A stretch of 43,540 nt of DNA from an uncultured Actinomycetes bacterium (GCA_903868545.1 CAIPVR010000237.1:1-43540), one strand, 5' to 3'; positions 31,921-39,518 are shown, numbered from the stretch's first letter. Notes: a model not told the origin generated them from the sequence alone. Numbers and translations are program-made.

Positions 31921-32943
31921 ATGGCCACCGACCTGCCCACCACCCAGCGCCGGATCGTCCTGCGCCGCCGTCCCGAGGGCCTGCTGGCCCACGACGACGT
32001 GGAGGAGGTGGAGGCGCCGGTCCCTCCGTTGGAGGACGGCGAGGCCCTGCTCGCCAACGAGGTGCTCGGCATCGATGCGTCGGTGCGGTCGTGGTTGAGC
32101 CCGGCCAAGGGCTACCTGCCGCCGGTCGAGCCGGGTGAGGGCGTCCGCTGCTCGACGGTGGGCCGCGTGGTCGCCAGCCGCTGTCCGGCGTACGCGGTGG
32201 GCGACGTGGTCACCACGCTCGGGGCGTGGGAGGAGTTCACCGTCATCCGGGACGACCTCTTCTCCACGTGGCTGTCGGGGCCGGATCCCACCTACGACAC
32301 CACCGCCTTCCTCGCCCTCTGCGGCTCCACGGGCTGTACCGCCTACATCGGCATGCTCGAGGTCGCGGACGTGCAGGAGGGGGAGACGGTGGTGGTCTCG
32401 GCCGCCGCCGGGGCCACCGGGTCGGTGGCGGCGCAACTGGCCAAGCTCCGCGGCGCCAGGGTGATCGGCATCACCGGCTCCGACGAGAAGTGCCGGTGGC
32501 TGCTCGAGGAACTGGGGCTCGACGGTGCGATCAACCACCGCACCGAGGACGTCTCCGCCCGGCTGAAGGAGATGGGAGCCCGGGCCGACGTGTTCTTCGA
32601 CAACGTGGGCGGTCCCGTCCTCGACGCCGTGCTGAGCCGCCTCGCCCTGCGCGCCCGGGTCGTGCTGTGCGGGGCGATCGCCACGTACAACGACACGGGC
32701 AAGGCCCCCGGACCGTCGAACTACCTCAACCTGATCCAGCAGCGGGCCACGATGACGGGCTTCCTGTCGCTGGACGACATCCCCCGCTTCCCGGAGATCG
32801 GCGCCCGGCTGCGGGCCTGGGAGCAGGAGGGGCGGCTCCGCTACCACGCCGAGGTGTTCGAGGGGCTGGGCTCGTCGGTGGACGCCCTGAACGCGATGTT
32901 CACCGGCGCCAACACCGGGAAGATCGTCATCCGGCTCGGCTGA
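31921..32943 (+). CDS. NADP-dependent MDR oxidoreductase (CurA/leukotriene B4 dehydrogenase type)
   Basis: A 340-aa zinc-free medium-chain reductase. QRRIVLRRRPEG at the start, EVLGIDASVRSWL, then VVSAAAGATGSVAAQLAKLRGARVIGITGS are characteristic of the prostaglandin/alkenal reductase branch. FFDNVGGPVLDAVL and the MTGFLSLDD segment complete the fold. These enzymes reduce the double bond of alpha,beta-unsaturated ketones or aldehydes with NADPH, often for detoxification. No zinc ligands are present. Its stop overlaps the start of the cupin-like gene (TGATG), so the two are one unit. Confidence 0.92.
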   Translation: MATDLPTTQRRIVLRRRPEGLLAHDDVEEVEAPVPPLEDGEALLANEVLGIDASVRSWLSPAKGYLPPVEPGEGVRCSTVGRVVASRCPAYAVGDVVTTLGAWEEFTVIRDDLFSTWLSGPDPTYDTTAFLALCGSTGCTAYIGMLEVADVQEGETVVVSAAAGATGSVAAQLAKLRGARVIGITGSDEKCRWLLEELGLDGAINHRTEDVSARLKEMGARADVFFDNVGGPVLDAVLSRLALRARVVLCGAIATYNDTGKAPGPSNYLNLIQQRATMTGFLSLDDIPRFPEIGARLRAWEQEGRLRYHAEVFEGLGSSVDALNAMFTGANTGKIVIRLG

Positions 32944-33314
32944 TGGCCCACTACGTGCGCATCTGGGCCGACGCGGACGGCGAGAGCCACTTCGAGGACG
33001 TGACCCTCCCGGCGACGGTGTCACCCGCCGAGCCCGGTGTGGCCGAGCTCCGGGTGGCCGAGGGCGTGCCGGTCGACCGGCTGCACTTCCTCGTGGTCGG
33101 GGCCGCCGGACAGGTGCCCGACTGGCACCGGGGCCCGCGTCGGCAGTTCGTGACGTTCCTCGACGGCTGGGTGCGCATCACGGTGAGCGACGGCGAGGAG
33201 CGGGTGCTGCCCGCCGGGTCGACCGTGCTGGTGGAGGACCTGCACGGCCGTGGCCACGTCACCGAGCACGAACCCGGTGATCGCCGGGTGCTCGTGATCC
33301 CACTCGATCCCTGA
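32943..33314 (+). CDS. Small cupin-like protein
   Basis: A 123-aa protein with a single beta-barrel of cupin type. A metal-ligand-like His occurs in PDWHRGPRRQFVTFLDG, and the second motif reads LPAGSTVLVEDLHGRGH with two further histidines. The family binds metals or small ligands; here function is unknown. ATG 32943 shares a base with the stop of the MDR gene, so it is translationally coupled to it. It converges on arfB across a 65-bp gap in which I see no clear terminator. Confidence 0.75.
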   Translation: MAHYVRIWADADGESHFEDVTLPATVSPAEPGVAELRVAEGVPVDRLHFLVVGAAGQVPDWHRGPRRQFVTFLDGWVRITVSDGEERVLPAGSTVLVEDLHGRGHVTEHEPGDRRVLVIPLDP

Positions 33315-33379
33315 GCGGATCGGTCCCCTCTCCGTCGACTCTGCGGCGGCTGCGGGCGTTCTCCGCTACCTGAGGACCC

Positions 33380-33805
33380 CTATTCGTCGGTGGTGGAGGG
33401 GCGGCGGCGGGCCTGCTTGGTCTCGGACCGGCGACGCTTGGACTCGAGCCGCCGGGTCTGTGACCCGCGCGTCGGCCGGGTCGAGGTCCTCGGTCGCGGC
33501 GCCGTCATCGCGTTGCGCAGCCGGGCGGCGAGCCGTCGGCGGGCGAGCGCCCGGTTGCGGTGCTGCGAGCGCTCGTCGTCGGCCACCACCCGCAGCTCGG
33601 GGCCGAACCTCGCCACGAGCCGCTCCCGCTGGGCGTCGGAGAAGGTGGGGCACACGGTGAGGTCGAGGCGCAGCTCCACACGCGTGCTCGAGCGGTTGGC
33701 GTGCTGACCGCCCGGTCCGCCCGACGGGGTGAAGCGCTCCTCGAGGCACCACGCCGGCACCACGAGGCCCGGTCGGATCTCGAGCGGCTCGTCGGGCGGG
33801 GGCAC
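33380..33805 (-). CDS. arfB: Peptidyl-tRNA hydrolase ArfB (ribosome rescue)
   Basis: A 141-aa release-factor-like protein. The catalytic GGQ motif is at residues 32-34 (SGGPGGQHANRSSTRVEL), and the C-terminal 45 residues are a basic tail (RRLESKRRRSETKQARRR) that enters the empty mRNA channel of stalled ribosomes. There is no codon-recognition domain, so it is not RF1/RF2. It hydrolyses peptidyl-tRNA on ribosomes that have run off broken mRNA. TACCCT lies exactly 6 nt before GTG 33805, so its own mRNA is predicted leaderless. It is divergent from the TylF-like gene with 22 bp between the start codons. Confidence 0.93.
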   Translation of the reverse strand: MPPPDEPLEIRPGLVVPAWCLEERFTPSGGPGGQHANRSSTRVELRLDLTVCPTFSDAQRERLVARFGPELRVVADDERSQHRNRALARRRLAARLRNAMTAPRPRTSTRPTRGSQTRRLESKRRRSETKQARRRPSTTDE

Positions 33806-33811
33806 CGGGGG

Positions 33812-33821
33812 AGGGTACCGT
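33812..33821. promoter_or_regulatory. Overlapping divergent -10 elements of arfB and the TylF-like gene
   Basis: AGGGTACCGT holds TACCGT on plus (33816-33821) and TACCCT on minus (33812-33817), sharing the TA at 33816-33817. Each hexamer ends exactly 6 nt from its own GTG start. Confidence 0.6.
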
Positions 33822-33827
33822 CGGCCG

Positions 33828-34667
33828 GTGCTGAGCGATCCGGCCGGAGCCCTCGCGGCGTTGGACCCCGCCGCCCGCGCCTACCTGGACCTGCTGATGC
33901 GGTGCCTCACCCGGGAGGCGTTCCTCGACCAGGAGTGGTGGGACGCGGACCTGCGCGACTGGCCCGGGGGCCGCGACGCGGTGCTCCCCCTCCTGCGCGA
34001 GCGTGACTGGCGCGTCGTGCGCCGCGGCGACCCGGCGGCCCGGGCCGAGGGACGGGACTGGCCGCCCACGGCCGAGACGATGATCGGCACCGCTCGGCTG
34101 GCCAACGTGGCGGAGTGCTGCGTCGCCGCACTGCGCGACGGCGTGCCGGGCGACCTGGTCGAGACCGGCGTGTGGCGCGGTGGCACCACCGTGCTGATGC
34201 GCGGTGTGCTCGCCGCGCTGGGCGACCAGGACCGCCGGGTGTGGGTGGCCGACAGTTTCGAGGGCCTGCCGGTGCCCGACGAGCGGTACCCGGCGGACGC
34301 CCACCTCGACTGGTCGGACGTGGAGGTGCTCAAGGTCGACGCCGACGCGGTGCGCGCCAACTTCGACCGCTACGGGCTGCTCGACGACCGGGTGCGCTTC
34401 CTCGAGGGCTGGTTCGCCGACACACTGCCCGGCGCACCGATCGAACGACTCGCGGTCCTGCGCCTCGACGGTGACCTGTACGGCTCCACCATGGACGCGC
34501 TCACGGCGCTCGAGCCGAAGGTGGCCCCCGGCGGCTTCGTGCTGGTGGACGACTACGGCGGGTGGCCGTCGTGCCGGGAGGCGGTGGAGGACTACCGGGC
34601 GGCGCAGGGCATCGACGCCCCGATCCACGAGGTGGACTGGACCGGCGTGTGGTGGCGCAAGCCCTGA
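33828..34667 (+). CDS. TylF/MycF-type O-methyltransferase
   Basis: A 279-aa SAM-dependent methyltransferase of the macrocin O-methyltransferase family. Characteristic segments are TMIGTARLANV, then GDLVETGVWRGGTTVLMRGVL (SAM loop), WVADSFEGLP and LRLDGDLYGSTMDAL, whose Asp residues bind the Mg2+ used in catalysis. FVLVDDYGGWPSCREAV follows. Family members methylate sugar hydroxyls on macrolides and other glycosides. No sugar or polyketide genes flank it, so the substrate is unknown; a surface glycan or glycolipid is possible. GTG 33828 is fixed by the promoter spacing; the track start at 33729 lies inside arfB. Confidence 0.9.
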   Translation: MLSDPAGALAALDPAARAYLDLLMRCLTREAFLDQEWWDADLRDWPGGRDAVLPLLRERDWRVVRRGDPAARAEGRDWPPTAETMIGTARLANVAECCVAALRDGVPGDLVETGVWRGGTTVLMRGVLAALGDQDRRVWVADSFEGLPVPDERYPADAHLDWSDVEVLKVDADAVRANFDRYGLLDDRVRFLEGWFADTLPGAPIERLAVLRLDGDLYGSTMDALTALEPKVAPGGFVLVDDYGGWPSCREAVEDYRAAQGIDAPIHEVDWTGVWWRKP

Positions 34668-34677
34668 GCCAGCGTCG

Positions 34678-34944
34678 TCAGTCGCGGTCCTCGCCGTCGT
34701 GGCGCTGGTCCACCTGGTGCCAGATGAGCAGCACCACGATCGCGCCGACGAACGAGCCGACCAGTCCGGCGAGCCGCAGCCGGAAGCCCTCGCCGGTGAG
34801 CAGGCTGCCGAGGGTGCCGCCCACGAGGCTGCCGAGGAGGCCGGCGGCGAGCGACCGTGCGTTGGGGCGCCGCTCCATCCCCAGCACCAGCTGGCCCAGC
34901 CAGCCGACGAGCATGCCGAACGCGAGGATTCCGAGGATGAGCAC
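34678..34944 (-). CDS. GlsB/YeaQ/YmgE-family small membrane protein
   Basis: An 88-aa protein with three hydrophobic spans and the glycine patterns of the family (ILAFGMLVGWLGQLV, AAGLLGSLVGGTLGSLL, LAGLVGSFVGAIVVLLIW). Members are stress-induced in several bacteria, though the name transglycosylase-associated has little direct support. The C-terminus is short and charged (DQRHDGEDRD). TAGGGT lies exactly 6 nt before GTG 34944, predicting a leaderless mRNA. It ends 10 bp from the stop of the convergent TylF-like gene. Confidence 0.9.
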   Translation of the reverse strand: MLILGILAFGMLVGWLGQLVLGMERRPNARSLAAGLLGSLVGGTLGSLLTGEGFRLRLAGLVGSFVGAIVVLLIWHQVDQRHDGEDRD

Positions 34945-34950
34945 GGCCCG

Positions 34951-34956
34951 ACCCTA
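34951..34956 (-). promoter_or_regulatory. Putative -10 of a leaderless GlsB-family mRNA
   Basis: TAGGGT on the minus strand, exactly 6 nt before GTG 34944, no Shine-Dalgarno sequence. Confidence 0.5.
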
Positions 34957-34966
34957 GGGCGGGCGG

Positions 34967-35977
34967 CTACGGCGCGGGGACCTCTTCGCCCGGCCGGACC
35001 GGCCCCGGCGGGGTGCCGTCGCCGAACGGCCGTCCGCCCAGCGCCTCCCGACCGTGGGGGGTGAGCCAGCCGGACAGGTCCGGTCCGTCCGGCACGATGC
35101 CCGACGGGTTCAGCTCGGTGTGGCACACGTAGTAGTGGGCCTTCACGTGGTCGAAGTCGACGGTGTCGCCGAACCCGGGCGTCTGGAACAGGTCGCGGGC
35201 GTAGGCCCACAGCACCGGCATCTCGCTGAGCTTCTCCCGGTTGCACTTGAAGTGCCCGTGGTAGACGGGGTCGAAGCGCACGAGGGTGGTGAACAGGCGC
35301 ACGTCGGCCTCGGTGATGGTGTCGCCCACGAGGTAGCGGCGGGTGGCCAGACGTTCCGAGAGCCCGTCGAGCGCGGCGAAGAGTCGCTCGAAGGCCGCGT
35401 CGTAGGAGGCCTGGTCACCGGCGAACCCGCAGCGGTACACGCCGTTGTTCACGTCGCGGTACACGCCGGCCATCACGTCCTCCATCTCGGCGAGGTGGGC
35501 GGCGGGCCACAGGTCGGGCGCACCCGGCCGGTGGTACGCCCGCCACTCGAGCGACAGGTCCCGGGTGATCGCCGGGAAGTCGTTCGTGACCACCCGGCCG
35601 GTGGGCACGTCCACGACACAGGGCACGGTGATGCCACGCGGGTAGCCGGGCTCGCGGGCGAAGTAGGCGTCCTGGATGCGCTCGACGCCGAGCACGGGAT
35701 CCACGCCGCCGGGATCGAGGTCGAAGGTCCAGCTGCGGGCGTCGTGGGTGGGGCCGCAGACGCCCATGGGGAGCACGTCCTCGAGACCCAGGAGGCGGCG
35801 CACGATGATCGCCCGGTTCGCCCACGGGCACGCCCGGCTCACCACCAGCCGGTACCGCCCCGGCTCCACCGGCCATCCCTCCGAGCCGTCCGCGGTGATG
35901 CGGTCGTTCAGGTAGCGGGTGTCACGCTCGAAGGCCTGGCCGGGCGTCACATACGTGGGTTCCTGATCCTCGGGCAT
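34967..35977 (-). CDS. ECM4/YqjG-type glutathione (mycothiol) transferase
   Basis: A 336-aa omega-like thiol transferase of the glutathionyl-hydroquinone reductase family. The catalytic Cys is in VVSRACPWANRAIIVRRLLGLE, and the thioredoxin-like lobe continues with VPCVVDVPTGRVVTNDFPAI. The C-terminal helical domain has TEADVRLFTTLVRFDPVYHGHFKCN, very typical. In glutathione users the enzyme reduces thiol-hydroquinone adducts; actinobacteria normally use mycothiol, so the partner thiol here is probably mycothiol (inference). ATG 35977 is preferred over GTG 35992 because GGGAG lies 8 nt upstream. Divergent from the MOSC gene. Confidence 0.92.
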   Translation of the reverse strand: MPEDQEPTYVTPGQAFERDTRYLNDRITADGSEGWPVEPGRYRLVVSRACPWANRAIIVRRLLGLEDVLPMGVCGPTHDARSWTFDLDPGGVDPVLGVERIQDAYFAREPGYPRGITVPCVVDVPTGRVVTNDFPAITRDLSLEWRAYHRPGAPDLWPAAHLAEMEDVMAGVYRDVNNGVYRCGFAGDQASYDAAFERLFAALDGLSERLATRRYLVGDTITEADVRLFTTLVRFDPVYHGHFKCNREKLSEMPVLWAYARDLFQTPGFGDTVDFDHVKAHYYVCHTELNPSGIVPDGPDLSGWLTPHGREALGGRPFGDGTPPGPVRPGEEVPAP

Positions 35978-36017
35978 GGCCCATGCTCCCACCCGGCGCG
36001 CAGGTCCCCCCGGTCAC

Positions 36018-36023
36018 TACCCT
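36018..36023 (+). promoter_or_regulatory. Putative -10 of a leaderless MOSC mRNA
   Basis: TACCCT, 7 nt before GTG 36031. TAGTGA on the opposite strand shares its TA and might serve the divergent transferase gene, but its last base departs from TANNNT. Confidence 0.4.
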
Positions 36024-36030
36024 CCGGCGG

Positions 36031-36876
36031 GTGCAGGTCCAGGAGCTCTGGCGCTATCCGGTGAAGTCGATGATCGGCGAGCGGGTCGGCGCGGTCGACC
36101 TCGTCGGTTCCGGGATCGTGGGCGACCGCGAATGGGCGTGCCGCGACCTCGAGCGCGGTGGCATCCGCGGGGCCAAGAAGATCGCGGGGCTCATGCGGTT
36201 GGCGGCGGCCCACACCGACGGTCCCGGCAGCCCCGTGCGCATCACGCTGCCGGACGGGAGCCACGTGCTCACCACCGACGACGACGTCGATGCACGGGTG
36301 GCCGCGGCGGTGGGCCATCCGGTGCGGCTCGAGGCCCTGCGACCCGCGGAGGATCTCGACCACTTCCGGCGCGGCGCGCCCGACAGTGACGACCTCCTCG
36401 AGGAACTGCAGGCGATCTTCGGACGCGAGGACGGCGAGCCGTTGCCCGACCTGTCGGTGTTCCCCCCCGAGGTGGTGGAGTTCGAGTCGCCGCCCGGCAC
36501 CTACCACGACGCCTTCCCCCTCCTGCTGGTGAGCACCGCGGCCCTGGCGACGCTGGCCGGCGCCCTCCCGGATTCCGTGGTGGACGTGCGCCGCTTCCGG
36601 CCCGGGGTGGTGGTGGACGCCGGCCCGGGCCCGACGGGGTACCCCGAGTTCGACTGGGTCGGCCGCCGCCTGCGGATCGGCGACGCCGAACTCGAGGTGG
36701 TGACCCGGTGCCCGCGCTGTGTGATGGTCACCCGGGAGGTCGGCCCGGGCGTGCCGGCCGACCGGGCGGTGCTGCGCCACATCGTGCGCGAACTCGACCA
36801 GGACCTCGGCGTCTACGCGACCGTGAGCGTGCCCGGGGAGGTCCGGGTGGGGGACACCGTCACGCTGCTCGGGTGA
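36031..36876 (+). CDS. MOSC-domain protein
   Basis: A 281-aa protein with the N-terminal beta-barrel (VQELWRYPVKSMIGERV) followed by a MOSC domain, as in mARC/YcbX-type molybdenum enzymes. The candidate molybdenum-binding Cys is in TRCPRCVMVTREVG; the pattern ...RFRPGVVVDAG...FDWVGRRLRIGDAELEV is typical. Such proteins reduce N-hydroxylated compounds or handle sulfur, but many stand-alone members are uncharacterised. No ferredoxin domain is fused at the C-terminus, so an external electron donor would be needed. GTG 36031 is chosen for the YPVKS start and the TACCCT element; earlier in-frame starts overlap the divergent gene. Confidence 0.85.
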   Translation: MQVQELWRYPVKSMIGERVGAVDLVGSGIVGDREWACRDLERGGIRGAKKIAGLMRLAAAHTDGPGSPVRITLPDGSHVLTTDDDVDARVAAAVGHPVRLEALRPAEDLDHFRRGAPDSDDLLEELQAIFGREDGEPLPDLSVFPPEVVEFESPPGTYHDAFPLLLVSTAALATLAGALPDSVVDVRRFRPGVVVDAGPGPTGYPEFDWVGRRLRIGDAELEVVTRCPRCVMVTREVGPGVPADRAVLRHIVRELDQDLGVYATVSVPGEVRVGDTVTLLG

Positions 36877-36919
36877 GCGCGGCGAACGGGCCGGCCCGGT
36901 CGGTCGCCCCGACGAGGAA

Positions 36920-36945
36920 GGACCCGGCCCCGAAGGGCCGGGTCC
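36920..36945. terminator. Perfect 11-bp hairpin with CGAA loop
   Basis: GGACCCGGCCC pairs fully with GGGCCGGGTCC around a CGAA loop, 43 bp after the MOSC stop. It is very stable but has no T-tract, as is common in high-GC actinobacteria. Confidence 0.75.
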
Positions 36946-36962
36946 ACAGTCCTCCCAGGTCC

Positions 36963-36987
36963 CCGGCCGGGACCCTGCCCCGGCCGG
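36963..36987. terminator. Second hairpin between convergent genes
   Basis: CCGGCCGGG pairs with CCCGGCCGG around a 7-nt loop, 17 bp after the first hairpin. Together they form a tandem element between the MOSC gene and the convergent K+ channel gene; symmetric stems work in both directions. The rest of 36877-37033 holds nothing else that I can recognise. Confidence 0.6.
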
Positions 36988-37033
36988 CTTCCTCTCCGCT
37001 CCTCATGCAGTATCCGGCCTCGGTGACCGGTGT

Positions 37034-37807
37034 TCAATGGGGAGCAGTCCCCCCGTCGGGATCCCCGTCCACGTCATCGTCCGGATCCCCGTCCGGTTCC
37101 CCGTGGATCCGGCGGTGCCGCGGCACCGACTGGCCGAGGTTGCTCACCACCAGCGCCACCACGGTCACCAGGAACATCTGGCCGAGCACCGCCTCCATCA
37201 CCGCCATCGTCTGGCCCACGGTGGTGGCCGGCGTGAAGTCGCCGTAGCCGGTGGTGGTGATGGTGATGAAGCTGAAATAGAAGTAGTCGAAGCCCGTCAC
37301 CTTCGGGTCGCCGGCGAAGAACGGCGTGGACGACAGCTGCGCGACCAGCTGGTAGAGCGCGCCGAAGAACAGTCCGATCTGGAGGTAGGCGGCGAGGGCG
37401 CCGGCCACGGTGTCGAGCGTGATCTTGGGCCGGAGCAGGAGCCGGATCAGCACCACCATGGGCGTGATCAGCAGCAGGACCACGAACAGGGCGTTCGACA
37501 CCAGCCGGAAGATGTCGTCGGTGCGCTGCTCGCTCAGCACCGGGGTGACCACGGCGGCGAGGGTGCCGAGCACCACGACCGTCTCCGCGACCCGGCGGAA
37601 CACGCCGTGCGCGCCGGTGCGCACGAGTGCCATGTAGGCGCTGCCGCCGATGAGGGCGATCGCGAACACTCCGCCCCAGCGGAACGCGGCCAGCATCGGG
37701 GCGAGCGCGAGCGCGAGGAGGGTCACGCCGAGGACCGGCGCGATCGACTTCTGCTCGCCCGGGTGCAGCAGGTAGCGCTGCACCGTGCGTCGGAGGTCCC
37801 GGGGCAC
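37034..37807 (-). CDS. Two-pore-helix-type potassium channel protein
   Basis: A 257-aa membrane protein with an ion-channel pore domain. The selectivity filter is TTTGYGDF at residues 184-191, between a pore helix (DYFYFSFITI) and a last span (VLGQMFLVTVVALVVSNLG). Four or so hydrophobic spans precede it, more than in a minimal two-span channel and without a voltage-sensor arginine ladder that I can see. The C-terminus is an unusual acidic repeat (EPDGDPDDDVDGDPDGG). GTG 37807 is chosen because the longer frame would overlap the divergent carotenoid oxygenase start and because CAGGAT lies exactly 6 nt upstream. Confidence 0.88.
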   Translation of the reverse strand: MPRDLRRTVQRYLLHPGEQKSIAPVLGVTLLALALAPMLAAFRWGGVFAIALIGGSAYMALVRTGAHGVFRRVAETVVVLGTLAAVVTPVLSEQRTDDIFRLVSNALFVVLLLITPMVVLIRLLLRPKITLDTVAGALAAYLQIGLFFGALYQLVAQLSSTPFFAGDPKVTGFDYFYFSFITITTTGYGDFTPATTVGQTMAVMEAVLGQMFLVTVVALVVSNLGQSVPRHRRIHGEPDGDPDDDVDGDPDGGTAPH

Positions 37808-37813
37808 GGGCCG

Positions 37814-37819
37814 ATCCTG
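37814..37819 (-). promoter_or_regulatory. Possible -10 of the K+ channel gene
   Basis: CAGGAT on the minus strand, exactly 6 nt before GTG 37807. The first base differs from TANNNT, so support is mainly the spacing. Confidence 0.3.
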
Positions 37820-37859
37820 CCCGCTGGGCGATCGCGGCGCACGTCCGACGCAGGGGGCG

Positions 37860-37865
37860 TAGCGT
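37860..37865 (+). promoter_or_regulatory. Putative -10 of a leaderless carotenoid oxygenase mRNA
   Basis: TAGCGT lies exactly 6 nt before ATG 37872; no Shine-Dalgarno sequence precedes the ATG. Confidence 0.55.
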
Positions 37866-37871
37866 CGGCCC

Positions 37872-39173
37872 ATGACCGACGCTCCCGCCCGCGACTACGT
37901 CTCCGGGGCCCTGGCGCCCGTGCGCGACGAGGTCACGGTGACCGACCTCGCGGTCACCGGTTCGCTCCCGGCCGACCTCGCCGGGCGCTACGTGCGCAAC
38001 GGCCCCAACCCGATCGACGCGGATCCGGCCACCCAGCACTGGTTCACCGGGGCGGGGATGGTCCACGGCGTGCGGCTGCGCGACGGGAGGGCCGAGTGGT
38101 ACCGGAACCGGTTCGTCAGGGCCACCGACCCGCCCGACGCGGCGGTGAACACCAATGTGTGCCGGCTCGGGGGCCGCACCTTCGCCCTGGTGGAGGCGGG
38201 CACACAGCCGGTGGAGCTCACCTACGAACTGGAGTCGCTCGGCACCAACGCCTTCGACGGCACGCTCGAGGGGGCGTACACCGCGCACCCGCACACCGAT
38301 CCCCGTACCGGACTGATCCATGCCGTCACGTACCACTGGGTGGAGGAGGCGGTCCGGCACGTGGTCAACGACGGTGCCCGGGTGGTGCGGGAGGAGGTGA
38401 TCCCGGTCGGTGGGCGTCCGATGGTGCACGACTGCGCGCTCACCGGGTCGTCGGTGTTGCTGTTCGACCTCCCGGTCACCTTCGATCTCGACGACGCGAT
38501 GGCGGGCGCCCCGTTCCCGTACCACTGGGACGCCGAACGGCCCGCCCGGGTGGGGGTGCTGCCGCTCGACGGCGGCGCGGACGCCGTGCGGTGGGTGGAG
38601 GTGCCCCCCTGCTACGTGTTCCACCCGATGAACGCCCACGACCTGCCCGACGGCCGGGTCGAGGTGGTGGTGTGCCGCTGGGAGCGGATGTTCGACCGCG
38701 ACCGGTTGGGACCGAACGAGGGGACGCTCCGCCTCGAGCGCTGGGTGCTGGACCCGGCCACCGGTCGGTCCTCCACCGAGGTGCTCGACGACCGGTTCCA
38801 GGAGTTCCCCAGGGTCGACGAGCGCCGCACGGGTACGCCCACGCGCTACGGCTGGACGTCGGGCCTCGAGGAACCCGGCGCCGTGCACGCGCCGTTGTTC
38901 CACCACGACCTCGCCGCCGGCACCGTGGCCGTCGTCGACTTCGGACCCACGTCGGCCGCCCAGGAGTTCGTGTTCGTGCCGGCGGACCCGTCACCGGCGG
39001 CGCCGGAGGACGACGGCTGGCTCCTCGGACTGGTGTCGGACCGGGCGGAGGGCACCACCGACCTGGTGGTGCTGGCGGCGGGCGACCCCGCTGCCGGCCC
39101 GGTGGCCCGGGTGCACCTCCCTGGCCGGGTGCCCGACGGCTTCCACGGCAACTGGTTCGCGGATCCGGCCTGA
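37872..39173 (+). CDS. Carotenoid cleavage oxygenase (RPE65 family)
   Basis: A 433-aa iron oxygenase. The family opens with YVRNGPNPIDADPATQHWFTGAGMVHGV. The four iron histidines are probably those in TAHPHTDPRTG, PMVHDCALTG, HPMNAHDLPDG and the final DGFHGNW. These enzymes cut a conjugated double bond in carotenoids, apocarotenoids or stilbenes with O2, giving aldehydes or ketones. No carotenoid synthesis gene is in the window, so the substrate is open; lignostilbene-type substrates are also possible. It is divergent from the K+ channel and its stop is 2 bp from that of the convergent small membrane protein. Confidence 0.93.
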   Translation: MTDAPARDYVSGALAPVRDEVTVTDLAVTGSLPADLAGRYVRNGPNPIDADPATQHWFTGAGMVHGVRLRDGRAEWYRNRFVRATDPPDAAVNTNVCRLGGRTFALVEAGTQPVELTYELESLGTNAFDGTLEGAYTAHPHTDPRTGLIHAVTYHWVEEAVRHVVNDGARVVREEVIPVGGRPMVHDCALTGSSVLLFDLPVTFDLDDAMAGAPFPYHWDAERPARVGVLPLDGGADAVRWVEVPPCYVFHPMNAHDLPDGRVEVVVCRWERMFDRDRLGPNEGTLRLERWVLDPATGRSSTEVLDDRFQEFPRVDERRTGTPTRYGWTSGLEEPGAVHAPLFHHDLAAGTVAVVDFGPTSAAQEFVFVPADPSPAAPEDDGWLLGLVSDRAEGTTDLVVLAAGDPAAGPVARVHLPGRVPDGFHGNWFADPA

Positions 39174-39175
39174 GC

Positions 39176-39469
39176 TCAGGCGGCGCTGCGCTGCTCGCGG
39201 CGGGACTGTGCGGCACCCAGGTGGGTGGAGACGTCCACGAGGAAGGCGAAGATCACCAGGAACCACCCGACGCCGGTGACGCCGCCGAACGGCGCCCACA
39301 CCACCGCCCACGCGAGCGTGGTCCAGGGCAGGAAGAAGAACCCGAGGACGGCCACGATCCAGTTCCCGTCGAAGCTCTGGGGCACCTTGTCGGTGAAGAG
39401 CCACATGAGGAACAGGCCCAGCCGGGGGCTGACGGCCGAGGCGAGCACGATGAGGCAACCACATCCCAT
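39176..39469 (-). CDS. Small conserved-type membrane protein, unknown function
   Basis: A 97-aa protein with two or three hydrophobic spans: MGCGCLIVLASAVSPRLGLFLMW, then VAVLGFFFLPWTTLAWAVVW and GVGWFLVIFAFLVDVSTH. The FLPWTTLA segment and overall layout recall a widespread actinobacterial family of unknown function. The hydrophilic tail is basic (QSRREQRS). ATG 39469 is supported by TACGGT exactly 6 nt upstream; the ORF track joins it to a long antisense frame. The function cannot be inferred. Confidence 0.78.
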   Translation of the reverse strand: MGCGCLIVLASAVSPRLGLFLMWLFTDKVPQSFDGNWIVAVLGFFFLPWTTLAWAVVWAPFGGVTGVGWFLVIFAFLVDVSTHLGAAQSRREQRSAA

Positions 39470-39475
39470 GCCCGC

Positions 39476-39481
39476 ACCGTA
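39476..39481 (-). promoter_or_regulatory. Putative -10 of a leaderless small-membrane-protein mRNA
   Basis: TACGGT on the minus strand, exactly 6 nt before ATG 39469. Confidence 0.5.
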
Positions 39482-39518
39482 GGCCCGGTCGGCCGGGCGG
39501 GGCGTCACCGTCTGCCGG

